A DNA stretch of 64,000 nt from Ischnura elegans (Eukaryota; Arthropoda; Insecta; Odonata; Coenagrionidae). Shown piece by piece: positions 1 to 12,429 of this stretch. The DNA lies in contig NC_060246.1 of assembly GCF_921293095.1 (NCBI RefSeq), forward strand, positions 85,867,030-85,931,029, written 5' to 3'. Position 1 is the first letter of the stretch, and every line of letters begins with the position of its first letter. The notes below the pieces were generated by a model. That model did no database searches. It saw only the letters and a program-made list of their open reading frames with translations, and was not told the origin of the DNA. The translations under genes were made by a program, and so were the position numbers.

Positions 1-252
1 GATAAGACACGGCGGCTAGTTATGTTTGATATCCTGAGGGAGGAAAGGATAGCGTCACGGGCGTAATATCTGAGTGTGGGGATTCGATGGCGGGCAACAG
101 CAAGAAAGAAGTTTACAGGACGGTTGAGCAAGATTAGAGTAGTGGGGCAGGCGGTAGACCAAACTGGTGAGCAGTATTCTAGTATGGGGAGAATACGTCC
201 GAAAAAAACTGTTCTTAAAGCGGTAGGGTCGTGAAGGTCAGTCATTGTTGTC
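1..252. other. No recognised feature
   Basis: Moderately G-rich sequence with no coding pattern or repeat that I can assign. Confidence 0.5.
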
Positions 253-255
253 TTA

Positions 256-684
256 AGCCTGAATCACACGATCATTTTTTTCGTCGCGAAAAGTGATCGC
301 TCTAGTGATCATTTTTCTGAATCACACGGTCACTCCCACCGTCGCTTTTCGCATCACTTTCAATATCACAGCTCGTTGTCATAGGACCCGCGTCACGAAA
401 ATATGCAACGTGTTTGTTCATCTATGTCGCCCCATAATTGTCAAACGTTGCACTGCAATCGCTCCATACGGGCATGCGTTCCGATTGGCTGGTATGGGGT
501 TTTAGGGACGGTTTTAGCGACGGAAAAAGCGACCGGACGAGTGATGAAAAATAGCGATGGGAATCCTCATCGCGATCGCGATTGCGAAAAACAATTGCCG
601 CCGACGATCATTAGCGAGTGATCACTCTAGTGATCGCGATAGTGGTCACTTTTCGCGACGAAAAAAATGATTGTGTGATAGGCT
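256..684. mobile_element. Harbinger-type MITE, 429 bp
   Basis: Starts AGCCTGAATCACACGATCAT and ends as its inverted counterpart, ATGATTGTGTGATAGGCT. Both ends share TTTTTTTCGTCGCGAAAAGTG just inside. It is flanked by the 3-bp target repeat TTA at 253-255 and 685-687, typical of PIF/Harbinger. The end motif CTGAATCACACGGTCAC is repeated internally near 319-335. No transposase is seen. Confidence 0.8.
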
Positions 685-687
685 TTA

Positions 688-2505
688 TATCAATCATAGT
701 TGGATTGTTGACTTGTGGTGATGATCAAAAGATAAGATTTAAGCAACCGTATCCAGCGACAAGGATCTCGAGGCTGGCTTGGTCATTGATTGTGACCGCG
801 AAAGGTTTCTGAGAGAAGACGTAGTAAGGAAATAAAACTTTGTAAGGTTATTTCCTTACTTCCAATATGGAGAGGTTTCACAAAGTAAAGCCTGAAGTTA
901 TTAGTTATATTTTAGAAGACGCAGTACCTCAAATCGCGTTAAATCTTTCATCCCACGCTATATTTTCATTACAGCAGGCTTTATTCCCAAAGCAAATTTA
1001 GCTCCGGAAGCATTAATGGAAGCTGAGAAGCCTGCAGGTGTCGAGAGAGGGTAAGAGCTCGGTCTACCCTATCTTACACATATTACAGCCTCTATCTGGG
1101 TTCGTGGGCTCTTTTGCGAACGCCTTCAATTTTCAACCACTACGACATTATGTTCATCGATGATACATCGTTATCATTGGTCAACAATTCTGAGATCGCT
1201 TTGTTGCGAAACTCAATTTTGACATCACTTAATCTTTCCTCATATTTCATTGACGGCTACGGACCTGTTAAAAGCAAATTCCAGATTAAAAAAATCACAA
1301 AACAAAACTTTAATCATGCGCAAATCTAAACATTCTGCGATAGCAAATTAATCTGTGATAACTGCGTCAATTCAAAACGACTTCGACTGATTCCACATGA
1401 ACTTGAAGATAGTTACAAAATCCCTGTTATCAAACAAGACTCTTGAATTTAGGAACACGTGTTCTCCACCGGGGGAATTATTTGAAGAGGTAAACTGACA
1501 ACCCCAGATATAATATGGTAAATAAACTGATAATTACGTATGTAATATGGTATAGTAAACTACCGGTGAAGGTAGGTTTATATGGACACTAGTGCCCTAT
1601 ACTCTTCACAATGCCTGCTGTCTCACAAAGTAATTCCACTAATCGCCTCGAGGTCAGTGCCTTCACAAGCAAAACCCCTGTTCCCCTCCAGCTGTTTTCT
1701 GTTCTCTCATTGGAAACTTTAAAAGGCATTCCAGTAGAATGGAATAGAAAAAACTCAAATATGTGGACGAAAAGATTTTTATATTAAAACGATTGGAATT
1801 TTTAAAAGTATGGACCTGCTCATTAAAGAAAAACTATGAAGTCATTCCATTGAATTTAGGTGTAGTATTAAGAATTATCCAGCGTTCGAGGATAAATTTG
1901 TTAACAAATCCTTCAATTCGAGTATTCAGATTATTTTTCGAATCTTCTGTTTTCAATGAATCTAAATTTTTTGAGAAAGTTATAAGTAAAATGAGAAGTG
2001 GAGATACTCCTATTTCCAATCCTAAAAGTTCAATGACCTTCAAGACAATCATAAAAATTATGATTAAAGTCAACCCTTTCGTTTGAGGTTTTCAATTCAA
2101 GTCCTCATATTCATTTTCATTACATATTATAACTTTCTACACAAATATCATGAATCAACTCGGATTAAAACTTACCTATTAATTATTACGAAAACATATA
2201 ATATAAAAATAATTAATTGGAGCGACTCAGAGCAAAAGGCCCCCGCCCATGTAGAATAGGTAAAAGAGTATGAGAATTAATTGAGAAATTATCAATAATT
2301 AGGAAGGACGGAGAGAGTGACGCTATTTTATTTACCATAAGCCGTATTTGAAGGCGTTATGTAAATGACTGCACGGTTAAAACTTAAAAGTTCATTCAAA
2401 AATAAAGGGTAAAAAACTTGGCAAATCACCTTACCTGGAATTTCAGAAGAAATTTTCTGCCAAAGTAATTAGCAAAAAAATTCCTGTAGATCATTGTCAC
2501 GCGGA
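688..2505. other. Unassigned AT-rich sequence
   Basis: No gene recognised. A plus-strand open frame at 1763-2086 has no ATG at its start and no family I know. Around 1510-1560 a short phrase like TAATATGGTA is repeated. Probably decayed repeat sequence. Confidence 0.4.
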
Positions 2506-2513
2506 GTGGACCC

Positions 2514-2768
2514 CAGTAGCGGATACAGAAAGAAACTCAGGGACGGCGCAAAAATATCTTGAAGAACCTTTATTTTTAAGGTAATAACAAATAATCAAGT
2601 CACATGCAAAGTTTAAGACATTTTTATTTAAACTGATTATGCACATATACAAGAGACTGCCTTCTTACGATATTAAAAAAGTTACAATTGTGATTCTGCA
2701 ATGGTCGGCAAAGTGGGCGGCCCCACAGGAGGGGGAGCGCGCCTCCCGCACCTCTGTATCTGCCACTG
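2514..2768. mobile_element. hAT-type short element, 255 bp
   Basis: Terminal repeats CAGTAGCGGATACAGA and TCTGTATCTGCCACTG, with near-identical 8-bp flanks GTGGACCC (2506-2513) and GTGGGCCC (2769-2776). The CAG...CTG ends and 8-bp duplication fit hAT. Non-autonomous. Confidence 0.75.
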
Positions 2769-2776
2769 GTGGGCCC

Positions 2777-3884
2777 CTTCAAATACAATTTAAGCGAAAA
2801 TTTCCGCTTTCATTCAAATGCCGTAGCTTTCTACGGGCCTCTGGGCATATGAATGACATAAGAACTTAATTAATCTCCTGTATCCGAAATGTATGCAAAC
2901 TTTACATAGCTAAAGACCCTTTGAAGCCTCGAAAGCACTCCCCCACAGAGACTACCCCACTGTTTAATGAACCCTAAGAGGTAAAGGAATAAATAGAAAA
3001 CCGTTTCATAAAAACACCAATGAATCAGTAACCATGGCAGTATCCAAATAATAGTTAATAATTATTCCCGCCTGTGTCCACAAAATAAGCACCCCCACAG
3101 TCCCTTGGTACACGTAGATTAAAACATAAATTCTATTTGAATAATCTAGATATACGTTAATGTTAAAAATCCTTAAGAGTATATAAAGTTCCAAAGAAAT
3201 CCACTCGCACATGTACCAAATAAATGCACTTTCAGTGCGGTATGACTTGTGGTACATCTAGCGCTATGAACTCTTCGTTGACGAGTCGAATAATGACTGT
3301 TTTAAAAACCTTATCGAACTAGAAAAGAATCTGCGAATCGATTTACGTCAGCCTTGTGAGCAGGTGAAATTTAAAAATGGATTAATTCAAGGTGGTTTTT
3401 TTATTATAATCGTGAGCAAAAATCAGAATATTACAACGCTGCGCATTTGACTAGACTTCACCAGAAGCAAAGAGAAAATATATACCGAACATAAATAGAA
3501 CACCGTGGCCTAGCGGGAAAGTTTTAATGAATGAAGGAGTAGCTACTAGCAAAATAACGGCGAACCGAATTAGTGCTTCCAAGCACGTGAAGGTGGTGAA
3601 GGATGTATGCACCTTCCCTTTAGCCTAACAGTACCTATTCACGGGATATGCTCTGACGTGGATGCATTAGTGCATCCCACGCTGCCGAAGGCTGCACGTG
3701 TCAAGGGCCGAGATATTAAAGGGGGTCTCGCATTTTCTCTAATTACTGAGATTAGATGATGATCAATTTGAATTCACTGAAGTTGGTACACTTCCAAAAA
3801 TATACACAAAACATTATCTGTAAACAACCCTGTGATCGGTTGGATTGACATTCGGCTATCATGCATTCACATTTTCTTTTAGCT
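2777..3884. other. No recognised feature
   Basis: AT-rich, with a GC-richer patch at about 3580-3740. No coding pattern or terminal repeats seen. Confidence 0.4.
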
Positions 3885-3895
3885 AATCTTTGATA

Positions 3896-4479
3896 TATAA
3901 CCACCAAAAAAGATCCGGGACATGCTCGTCAAAGCAAAAGATCCGGTAGGATTGAAGACACCTGGCGTTTACCAAGTGCCATGTGGGTGCGGGAAAATAT
4001 ACATCGGTGAGACGGGCCGCACTATAGACACGCGGCTCAAAGAACATAAGCGCCACCTCCGCCTAGGACAGCCCGAAAAGTCAGCCATCGCAGAGCATTG
4101 GATGGAATGCAAAAATACTGTTAAGTTTGACGACACCAAGATGCTCTGCCGATCCAATGGCTTTTGGGATCGACTCATTAAAGAGTCTATTGAAATTAGA
4201 CTGTCTAAGAATACCATCAATAGAGACTCCGGATATGCTCTGAGCAGCACCTGGAAACCTGTGCTCAAGACTATACAAAAGGCTAGGCAAAACCACCAAT
4301 CAGAGCATGCCGCTGACGACAGCCAATCAGCAGTCACCTGACCACCAGAGTGACTGTATATAAGCAAGTCAAATTCTCACTCGACATTCACAGCCCTGAG
4401 GACGATGACCGAGTCGGACATCGAAACGTTGGCAGATATGGAGTTCCTGACCCGGTGGCGATCCCGAGAACTCTTCACC
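3896..4479 (+). mobile_element. 5'-truncated Penelope-like retroelement
   Basis: A plus-strand frame (about 3903-4340) encodes the GIY-YIG endonuclease domain of Penelope-like elements: GVYQVPCGCGKIYIGETGRT, RLKEHKRHLRLGQ, SAIAEHWMEC and the NRDSGYALS region. The reverse transcriptase part that should precede it is absent, as usual for 5'-truncated copies. After the stop comes a typical Penelope tail with TCGAAACGTTGGC. An 11-bp target repeat AATCTTTGATA flanks it at 3885-3895 and 4480-4490, fixing the ends. Confidence 0.9.
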
Positions 4480-4611
4480 AATCTTTGATAGCTTTAGGAA
4501 TCTAGCTGGCATTGAAGTATTTCTACTGTACAAGAATTTTACTTACAGAAAAGTCCCTCAAGTACCTCCAGGTCTCGTTCAAATAGGTGTTAGTAAATGG
4601 ATACCCATGAG

Positions 4612-4881
4612 CAGTGGCATAATTAGGAATATGCTTTATGGGGGATGAGGGTGCCTGGGGGAAGCGCTCCTTCCCCTCACTACCCACAGGCAACGGGGAT
4701 TCCGGGAAAATTCTTCAATATGACATGCCTCGAAACACATTTTACCTCATTTTAGCAATTAGAATTTAACTTTAAGCAGATTCGGTGATTATATATCAAA
4801 ACTAGACGATTATTTTAAATATTTTCTTTAATTTCTCTGAGGCTTTTGGGGGGATCTAACACCCTAATAGTTACGTCACTG
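4612..4881. mobile_element. hAT-type MITE, 270 bp
   Basis: Begins CAGTGGCATAATTAG and ends TTACGTCACTG, with a perfect 8-bp target repeat CCCATGAG at 4604-4611 and 4882-4889. No coding content. Confidence 0.85.
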
Positions 4882-4889
4882 CCCATGAG

Positions 4890-7800
4890 ATACAGTTATT
4901 GTTTCAGCCGTCAACGCTCGACACTTCTCGAGATATTCGCGACTGAAAGTACCAGGGAAACGTGTAAGTGTATGCAACCCGCAGGGCAACCATATAATCC
5001 GTCGCTAGGATGAAGAACCCAGGGCGGGTTGTCATTTCGTTGCGGGCTGCGTGCATTTAGGAGTTTCCCTTTCCGTCTCAAAAATCTCGAAAAATATTAA
5101 GCGTTTGCGGCTGAAACAAAAACCTGCGCTTCATTGGATCCATTTCCTATCACCTAGCAAAATTTGAATAAGATCTGGTTGATTTACTTGAGCGACTTTC
5201 CTTGTTAGCCCATTCGAGGCCACATGCTGTCTAAATCTCTCACACGAAATCCGTGACTTAAAAAAGTTGAAACCCATATCTTTCAATAGCCATTCCTCAA
5301 CAGATTGTCAAGTCCGCAACAGGAACAAAGTCCCCCTTGAAGGGCAGCCAGAGGCACGGGATTAGAAACAATCCGTGCCAAAGGCCCCGCTTTCTGCCCG
5401 ATACTTAAGTTTTTTTCTCCCAATACGAATAGAGTATTTCTATCGCCAATATCGGATAGTTCCAATAAATTTATCGATCCAGATCCTTGCCTTGCTGGTA
5501 AGTCTCTGCTATCATGTTACTTTTTCGACCCAATGCTACACAGGTATGCGGCAGCTCGTGGAGAGGTATGTATGTAATATAATTACTGATCACGGCGAAA
5601 CTGCACCATGGTAACTAAATATGACTTCATACAAATGCTGCTGGAAAATGTAGCCTGCGGTTGAAGAGAGGTCATTGACAAAAGTAGTCTACATACTACG
5701 TGAGAGCAAGACATAATACCCGTCCTCTCAATTAATATGGCAGTGTAGGCCATCTTGATTCTTCGAATTTTATATTATCTGAAACTTAAAATTTTATTAA
5801 GAGCAAAAGAGCAAATTTCAGAAATATCCAAAGAGCTACTTCGTTAGTGAGCAATCGAGCGACAAGTTTATTTCGAATGTAAATTACCTATTCACACGAC
5901 TAGCTACAATCGAATGAATTTGTGATATATCAATTCTGCAACCCGTCAGTCCGAGGTAAAATAACTTTTTATGCTTCTATCATCCTTAAAAAAAGTTATT
6001 AGGCTCAATTCCTCACCACATTATCATTATTATTAATCCTTTTTCTTCTTAACACTTTCAACGGTCTACACCCATCACATTGGAATAAAAAATAATTGAA
6101 ACTAACTAAAGTTTATGATAACTCTTGAGGAGAAAAGATTTATTAGCTTTTAAAAGATATTCTTAGTTTAAAAGTAACCATGGCAAATATATAAATATTA
6201 CCAACGCTATTAAACAGAAGAATGCTTGGCAAAATGCCCTGAAATATGACCCCATTCATCAATCCTTAAAAATATTTAATTATAAGCGACAAAATATTAA
6301 ATAATTCATCATTAAAATTAAACACAAAATCTAAAAAAACACCCATTTTGTACTTATCGAGGACAAACGTAATGAATTACGAGCCAGAACGCATTTTACT
6401 GTTATATTTTCCAATCAAGATGGCAAATTGTAATTCGACGGTAAATGCGACGGTGCTGTTTAGTTGAAATTTCCAGTCTCTTTGATGCTCTGATTTTCCG
6501 GGCAAGGAAGAAAATTTTCGATAAGATAACGCAATTTTAATTCATTTAAACCCGAGCAAGAATTAGAGTTTGTACACACTTCCCTTACTTAAAATACCAG
6601 GCCTATCTGTTGATACCATCTGATAGGAATTTCTTTTCAGATTAAATCGAGAGATAAAAAATTGAGATAAGATAACGCAATTTAAATTCATCGAGACCTG
6701 AGCTAGAAGAAAATGCTGCACACACTTCCCTCACTTAAATTACCAGCACATCCTCTGTTGATACCAACTGATAGGAATTTCTTTTCAGATTAAATCAATG
6801 GGCTTCTCATTTCATTTGATAACTTCGATTCGGCACCATACCGCTTGGTCTAATTAGCATCTTTTTCTGTCTACGTAAGTAATTCTGGTACACTACCTTG
6901 GATGTATCTTACGAATTTATGATTTTTGCGTCAGCTAAATTTGCGGTGACGATCATTGCTGCAGCTTGGTTCTTGCATATACCTCTATCACAGTTGGCAG
7001 ACATATTTTTTCCCGCAGAAGTATCAGTTTGAGTTAAGTCCTTAGTGTTTATTTCATGAGGAATGTAGAGATAAAAATCGGATGATTTCTCGTCAGTTTA
7101 ATTTTCTTCGGATGAATTGATGAAGAAACATTTTGATACTATTTACCCATACAAGAATTGACGATGTCGACTCAACGCTCTTAGACGATTCCCTTTTTTT
7201 CTCAGTTGTCGAGTTTTTTTAGGATTCAATCCAGCAGCCATCATCTTTCGTTTCATCCGCTGGTCTGTCAAAATACTTCTTCATTAGGGGGAACCTTATG
7301 CTCCTTCTTGGACGCAAAAATATCGGATATTTTCAAATGTTCCTTTAAAAGTGTTTGAGTTTTGTACTTCAACAAAAAGCCTACTTTTGGCCTATTTGCA
7401 GTTTCCTTAAGTTTAAGTACTTCCTGTAGTACCGCTAAATCCGTTTAGTCACACACATAATGGAAGAGAAGCGCGTCACCATAGTTCGCACGCCTTTATA
7501 GCCACTCGAGAGGCCTCTTCATAGACCGTGGGCTCCTTTCCTGCGTTCTTAGATCTAAAAATATTTCATCACTTCTCTAAAAGTTGGTAACATCGATTTG
7601 TTTAACATCGACGAGCTCCAAATAAGGGACAAGTCGTCTCACTACGCATCCTTTTTTACTTCTACCATCTTCCGATTTATATTATCAAAGATGAACGCCC
7701 TACTAGCAGCACACGCGGGATGAATTTTGCTGTATTCGAGGCGTGGGAGGGGAGAGGCGAGCAGGGAGGGGACGGGATCGGCTTGCCGCTCTTGTATCCG

Positions 7801-8443
7801 CGACGCTGCGTGGGCGTTGGAATATTTTCTTCGCGGACGCGGACTCAAATTAGGCATGTTGTGGCTAAACGGTGGCAGATACATCAAAATGCACGAAATG
7901 TTCGTCCTAGTAGAACAGTAAGTCGGCAAAATCTACAGGGAATTACCATAAAATATTACATTTTTCGAATTTTGACCCTCCCCCCCTAAATTACATTTGA
8001 GCGAGAGTCAGGGGTTCACCTAGAGGTCTCAACATTTTCAGGCCTTATTTTTGATCGGTCTCACAACTTTTTTTCATTGGGCCTGATGGATTTGAAAAAA
8101 ATCGATTTTTCCGATCCGCCCTACTGCGTATGGCATCACTTGACTTTCGGAAGGCGAATCTGCGGTAAATTTACAGCATTTTCAAACATTACACCTTTTT
8201 AAAAGTCTCATTGATACTTAAAAGTGAAATAATTTCCATAACGAAGCCTTAACTCCGGAAAAATATGCTCTGAAAAATGTTTCTACGGTTGAAATTTGTA
8301 CCGCACTGTGACCCGTTGCTGTTACTCGCAAATAAGAGGAATCATAAGAGTAAAAAATGATTATTAGGTGCCGTGCGAGTACAAAAAATGAAAAGATGGA
8401 GCATTGGAGGGGTATGTAACTGCCATTTAGTTAATTGAATGAC
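4890..8443. other. Unassigned spacer
   Basis: No gene recognised. It holds a local tandem duplication (listed separately) and a GC-rich patch near 7725-7880 whose open frames on both strands look like base composition rather than coding. Confidence 0.4.
6521..6796 (+). repeat. Tandem duplication, about 146-bp period
   Basis: Two units (6521-6648 and 6667-6796) share GATAAGATAACGCAATTT at the start, CACACTTCCC and GTTGATACCA in the middle, and TTTCTTTTCAGATTAAATC at the end, with scattered substitutions. No coding. Confidence 0.75.
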
Positions 8444-9070
8444 TCAAGGGCGGATCCAGGATTTTTTTCTGGGGGGAGCACAAGGATCTGACACGCAAGC
8501 GGTGTTCTCATATTTGGGATTCAGAGCAACACAGCAATTTCGGTACAAAATATACTTTTTATTTAAATATAAATTTGTTAATATGACAATATTAATAAGC
8601 TACGTACATAATAACGTCGACGACAGTTGTCTTTTATGTTCCCTTAAGACAGCTTATCTTATATTATATTATTAACTCGCGATAAATAACGGGTAAATCA
8701 GTACGAAGTATTTTCAACTTTGCATTGCATGCTCTGTGTTTCCGTAATGATTTTCTGACTTTCGCGTCACACCATCTCGGTTCGCTAAATAGGCGGATTT
8801 AGGGGGGAGACACGGGGGCACATGCCCCACCCCAGACGCTTAAAAAATAATTTTTTTTAATTATGTTATCATTACGTTTGTATTGTTTTGTGTATCACGG
8901 AGCCTCAAACATTTAATTTCATATGAGTAACTTTCATGATAAAAAAAAGAATATTTCGTACAGTAATTGTTGTATCTTGTCTTTAATCTCAAGTATGAGA
9001 GGATCGTTAGCCTGTCAGACCCTTGTGCAATCCCCCCCTCCCCCCAGAAAAATCCTGGATTGCTTACCTT
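8444..9070. mobile_element. hAT-like element
   Basis: The left end CAAGGGCGGATCCAGG with TTTTTTTCTGGGGGG is mirrored on the right by CCCCCCAGAAAAATCCTGGAT near 9040-9060. The GGCGGATCCAGGA motif is common in hAT termini. No clean target duplication was found, so the edges are approximate. A similar G-rich end (GGCGGATTTAGGGGGGAG) near 8792-8850 suggests a second insertion inside. Confidence 0.55.
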
Positions 9071-11788
9071 CTTTTTTATTTTACTGGAGATATAATTTTA
9101 ATACCTGAATTTACCATGGTCCACGACCACATTTTGTCCTCATTTATATCTTTTCGTCATATAAAACTGGATTCACTGGTGAAGTTCGAGGTAAAGCGAT
9201 GATAGTATATGCAAGAATGTATTTCACATAATAACTGAAACTCCCTTCTTTACCCTATTAATAAGATACATTTCCTGAAATATCTGCATCGCGCGTGGCA
9301 TTATTTCTCCACGCTGCAATTCAAAGGAAAGTTTTTTTTCCTCCCAAGAAGGGAGTTTGTTGGAGATAATTTATCGAGACCGGAAAAATTATGATTCCGC
9401 AGTAGGGGGTTTCATTGTATGGATTTGATATGCAGGCTGCGTCTTCGAAGGGGCATCCAAATTTTCCTGGTACGTTACGATGCAAGTTGAGTACATTTCT
9501 CAGTCTTTCTTTATTCGCCATAAAAACCTTCCCTATATTGATGATAAACATATCTAGGAATTCCCTGATTGCTCATCCATCCTGATAGTCTCCTCAAAGC
9601 AAATAAAGGTGGAGGCTCAGGATACTTAGGGGTCGTTCGTCGCAAGTTGGTGGTTCATCAGATGCTCGACGTCACAGTCCCTCTCTCTAAGGGCACCTTC
9701 CATTTGCTATCCTTCTCGTCTGATGTGCCAAGAGCAATATCATCACTTATTAGGATCCAGCACTCAAGCCATGCTGTTCTGGCCCTCTCTGAAATCCAGG
9801 ATATATGATATAGCATCCATGGGCAATCTCCTCAATGGTCTGGGAGGATCTTATTCCTATCACTGTATAAAGTTACCAAATTCACTCTTTACAGGCCAGT
9901 TTGTGTCCTTAAGTATGTCATAAATGCTTCCCACTCGCTACAACACATACGACCAATCTCTGTAACACCTCACTTTCCCCTTCATTGACACCACCCTTGG
10001 ATGACTGATGCAAAGAAAATTTGGTGCTCGGTATATATTCGGCAAAGGCAAGTCTCATTTTTCTACATGCCAGGTACAGAATAGTGAGAAAGATGTAAAT
10101 TTCACACTTTTACAGCTAAAATTACAATCTCTCAGAAGATAATCAATTGACAGGTGGGATCCAATCAATCCACCTGTATACAAAGTAAAAAAATCTTTCA
10201 CGGGAGTCCCATAATAACCATACAACCGACTAGCCTTCTAATTGTCATTACATATTTCTCACGCAAGTGCTGCTCACTTTACACTTATAATTGCGAAATG
10301 AAAAAAGATGTTTCTCCACCCCACCCACCATCCCAATCTTCCTCACTCATCCTTGGGGACTTTGATGACAAATGATAAATCTGCTAACTTTCTGATGAAG
10401 TCTAACGCATCAGAAGTTCGACTGAAACTTTGAGGAATGAAGTTTTTACTCCATAGATAATTTGACTACTCAGTTACACAGGTACAAATGGCATCCAGCA
10501 TTAGCACAAGTGTGGATATGCACATTAGTCCCATAGCTATGTATTTCCAAAACACAAGACAGTATTTTTTCCTAAAGAAAGTAGGTAGGGTTCGACAAGG
10601 AAGAGATCTATACCTCACCAAGTTAAAAAAGGTACCACAATGATGAATACACTCAAACATACCTCTAAATAATGAATGCACATTTTCTCAAAATGAATCC
10701 CTGTTTGGCCCATATTTATGACACTTAAGACCACTGGAGTGATGTAGAATGCAGCCAATGTTACATTCTCTTATCTTGATTAAAAAACAGGCTTCCTCAA
10801 GACTCTGGTGAGGCTTCCAGCACAAACACAGCCACCAAGTACACTATACAGTGAATACGGCCTTCTTCTTTGCAATGATAGTCTTAACCATTTGGAGGGT
10901 ACCTATGTCATGCCCAATGCCTAGAAATGCATCGTATTCAACGAAGGATATCTTCTAATGAAATCATCGGGACGGTGGAAATAATGATGAATGTGGAATG
11001 TAGGGACAACAATAAGAGAGACCAAGCTAGATATCATTCAATGGAATAAAGGAAATGAGAATGGATATACATGGATTTTCAAAGTTCATATCGAATGGCA
11101 GCTATTTCTAACCCCTTCACTTCTGATGTTGATTACTCGCAGCAAGAATACACTTTTGTTTCCATAGAAAAGTCTAAACTTCTAGACTAACAAAGCTATT
11201 GATTCTTCTTTCTGATTATCCCTATTTTCCAATTCAATTCATTAAAAAACAAGCTTAAAAACCAGAGAACTCAGAAGAGATCTACAAGATATTGAAGGTT
11301 TGGAAATAACACCTCACTATTTGCTGCCACCTCTGGCCTCAATGCAGTGTCTACATTCATGGTGTACTGAACAAACCCCAATCCCTTCGGAGAATTCCCC
11401 TTCTCCTTTGGTATCATATTACGTTTAGGACCCAGTCACCACCTCTTGTTATTGCTAAAAGATAACTGCAACCATTAAAGATGAAGTCTTGAGGTGAGTG
11501 AGTACTACCAAAAGTAAGGAGAAAAATGTCAATAAGGACAGTAAAGGTTCTCAATATGAATAAAAATTACAGATCATGGAAGTTTTGATAGATTCATCAC
11601 CTAGTCTTCTGGATTCAAAAATATATGAGTACAAGGGAAAAGATACTCAGCATCATAAGTCAATGCAGCTCTCCTATCCACTAGCTTTCCTTCTCATAGT
11701 GATATACATATTTCTTCTCTTTTCTATCCAGCATAACCTGCCCTACCTAACTCATCCCTTACCCTTCTTCTCTTCCACCTATCCTAAG
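9071..11788. other. Unassigned spacer
   Basis: No host gene recognised. Near 10985-11060 the phrase AATGTGGAATGTAGGGACAA resembles the start of the LINE endonuclease domain seen at about 26940 and may be a small LINE relic. The rest shows nothing I can assign. Confidence 0.35.
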
Positions 11789-11791
11789 ATT

Positions 11792-12421
11792 GGTCGTGTT
11801 CAGCAGATACTCACCGGGATCAAGAGATCCCTCACCGGTGAGCGACCGGTAGTTGCGATCTGCTGAACGGTTGCTGAGCAGTGATCAGTCACGTGACCAA
11901 ATAGCAGAAACATTCAAAATGGGCGGTAATGCGATTCTTTTAGAAGCGCTAGCGATTTTAATTGCAGGAGACGATGATACTGTGAACAATTTGTTCGGTT
12001 TAATTCAACGTGAGACAAGATTCTTTAGAAGAAATCCCTAAGCCGTACGCCTCAGAAGAAATAGGCCGCGGAATGAAAACTATTACGAAAGGGTAGTCCC
12101 TCGTTTTCAGGACGATAGCTTACTTACAAGTTACTTGTTAGTCGATGACAAACCTGAAGCCAGTTTCACCTGTTTTTATTCAGTATCCTGAATTTCATAT
12201 GTCATTCCTCCGTAAGCATATCTTTTTGCAACTATAGCACCAGACGACGTGCTAGTACTGGGCGCAGCCATATTGATTCTCAACATGTTCCAACCAGTGA
12301 TCGGTGATTTTCTCCGGTGGAAAAAATGGCGTCTGATCAGTAACACCGGTGACCTACCAGAGAGCGTTCAGCAGAAATTGTCTCACCGGTTCCGCAACTG
12401 TTGAGTCTGCTGAACGCGACC
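11792..12421 (+). mobile_element. Harbinger-type element carrying a transposase start, 630 bp
   Basis: Ends GGTCGTGTTCAGCAGA and TCTGCTGAACGCGACC are inverted copies, flanked by ATT on each side. Inside on the plus strand is MGGNAILLEALAILIAGDDD (from 11919), then in another frame ENYYERVVPRFQDD. Both resemble the N-terminus of PIF/Harbinger nucleases; the catalytic domain is missing. Further CAGCAGA-type motifs repeat near both ends. Internally deleted derivative; the superfamily rests on the protein resemblance and the end motif. Confidence 0.65.
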
Positions 12422-12429
12422 ATTGTATT

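Noticed and set aside
1763-2086. 107-aa ORF as a gene
   Set aside because: Begins at a non-ATG codon in AT-rich sequence, with an antisense ORF of similar quality and no recognised family.
3969-4367. 132-aa minus-strand ORF
   Set aside because: Antisense shadow of the Penelope endonuclease frame.
7642-7989. ORFs on both strands of a GC-rich patch
   Set aside because: Long frames on both strands at once follow from base composition; no homology recognised.
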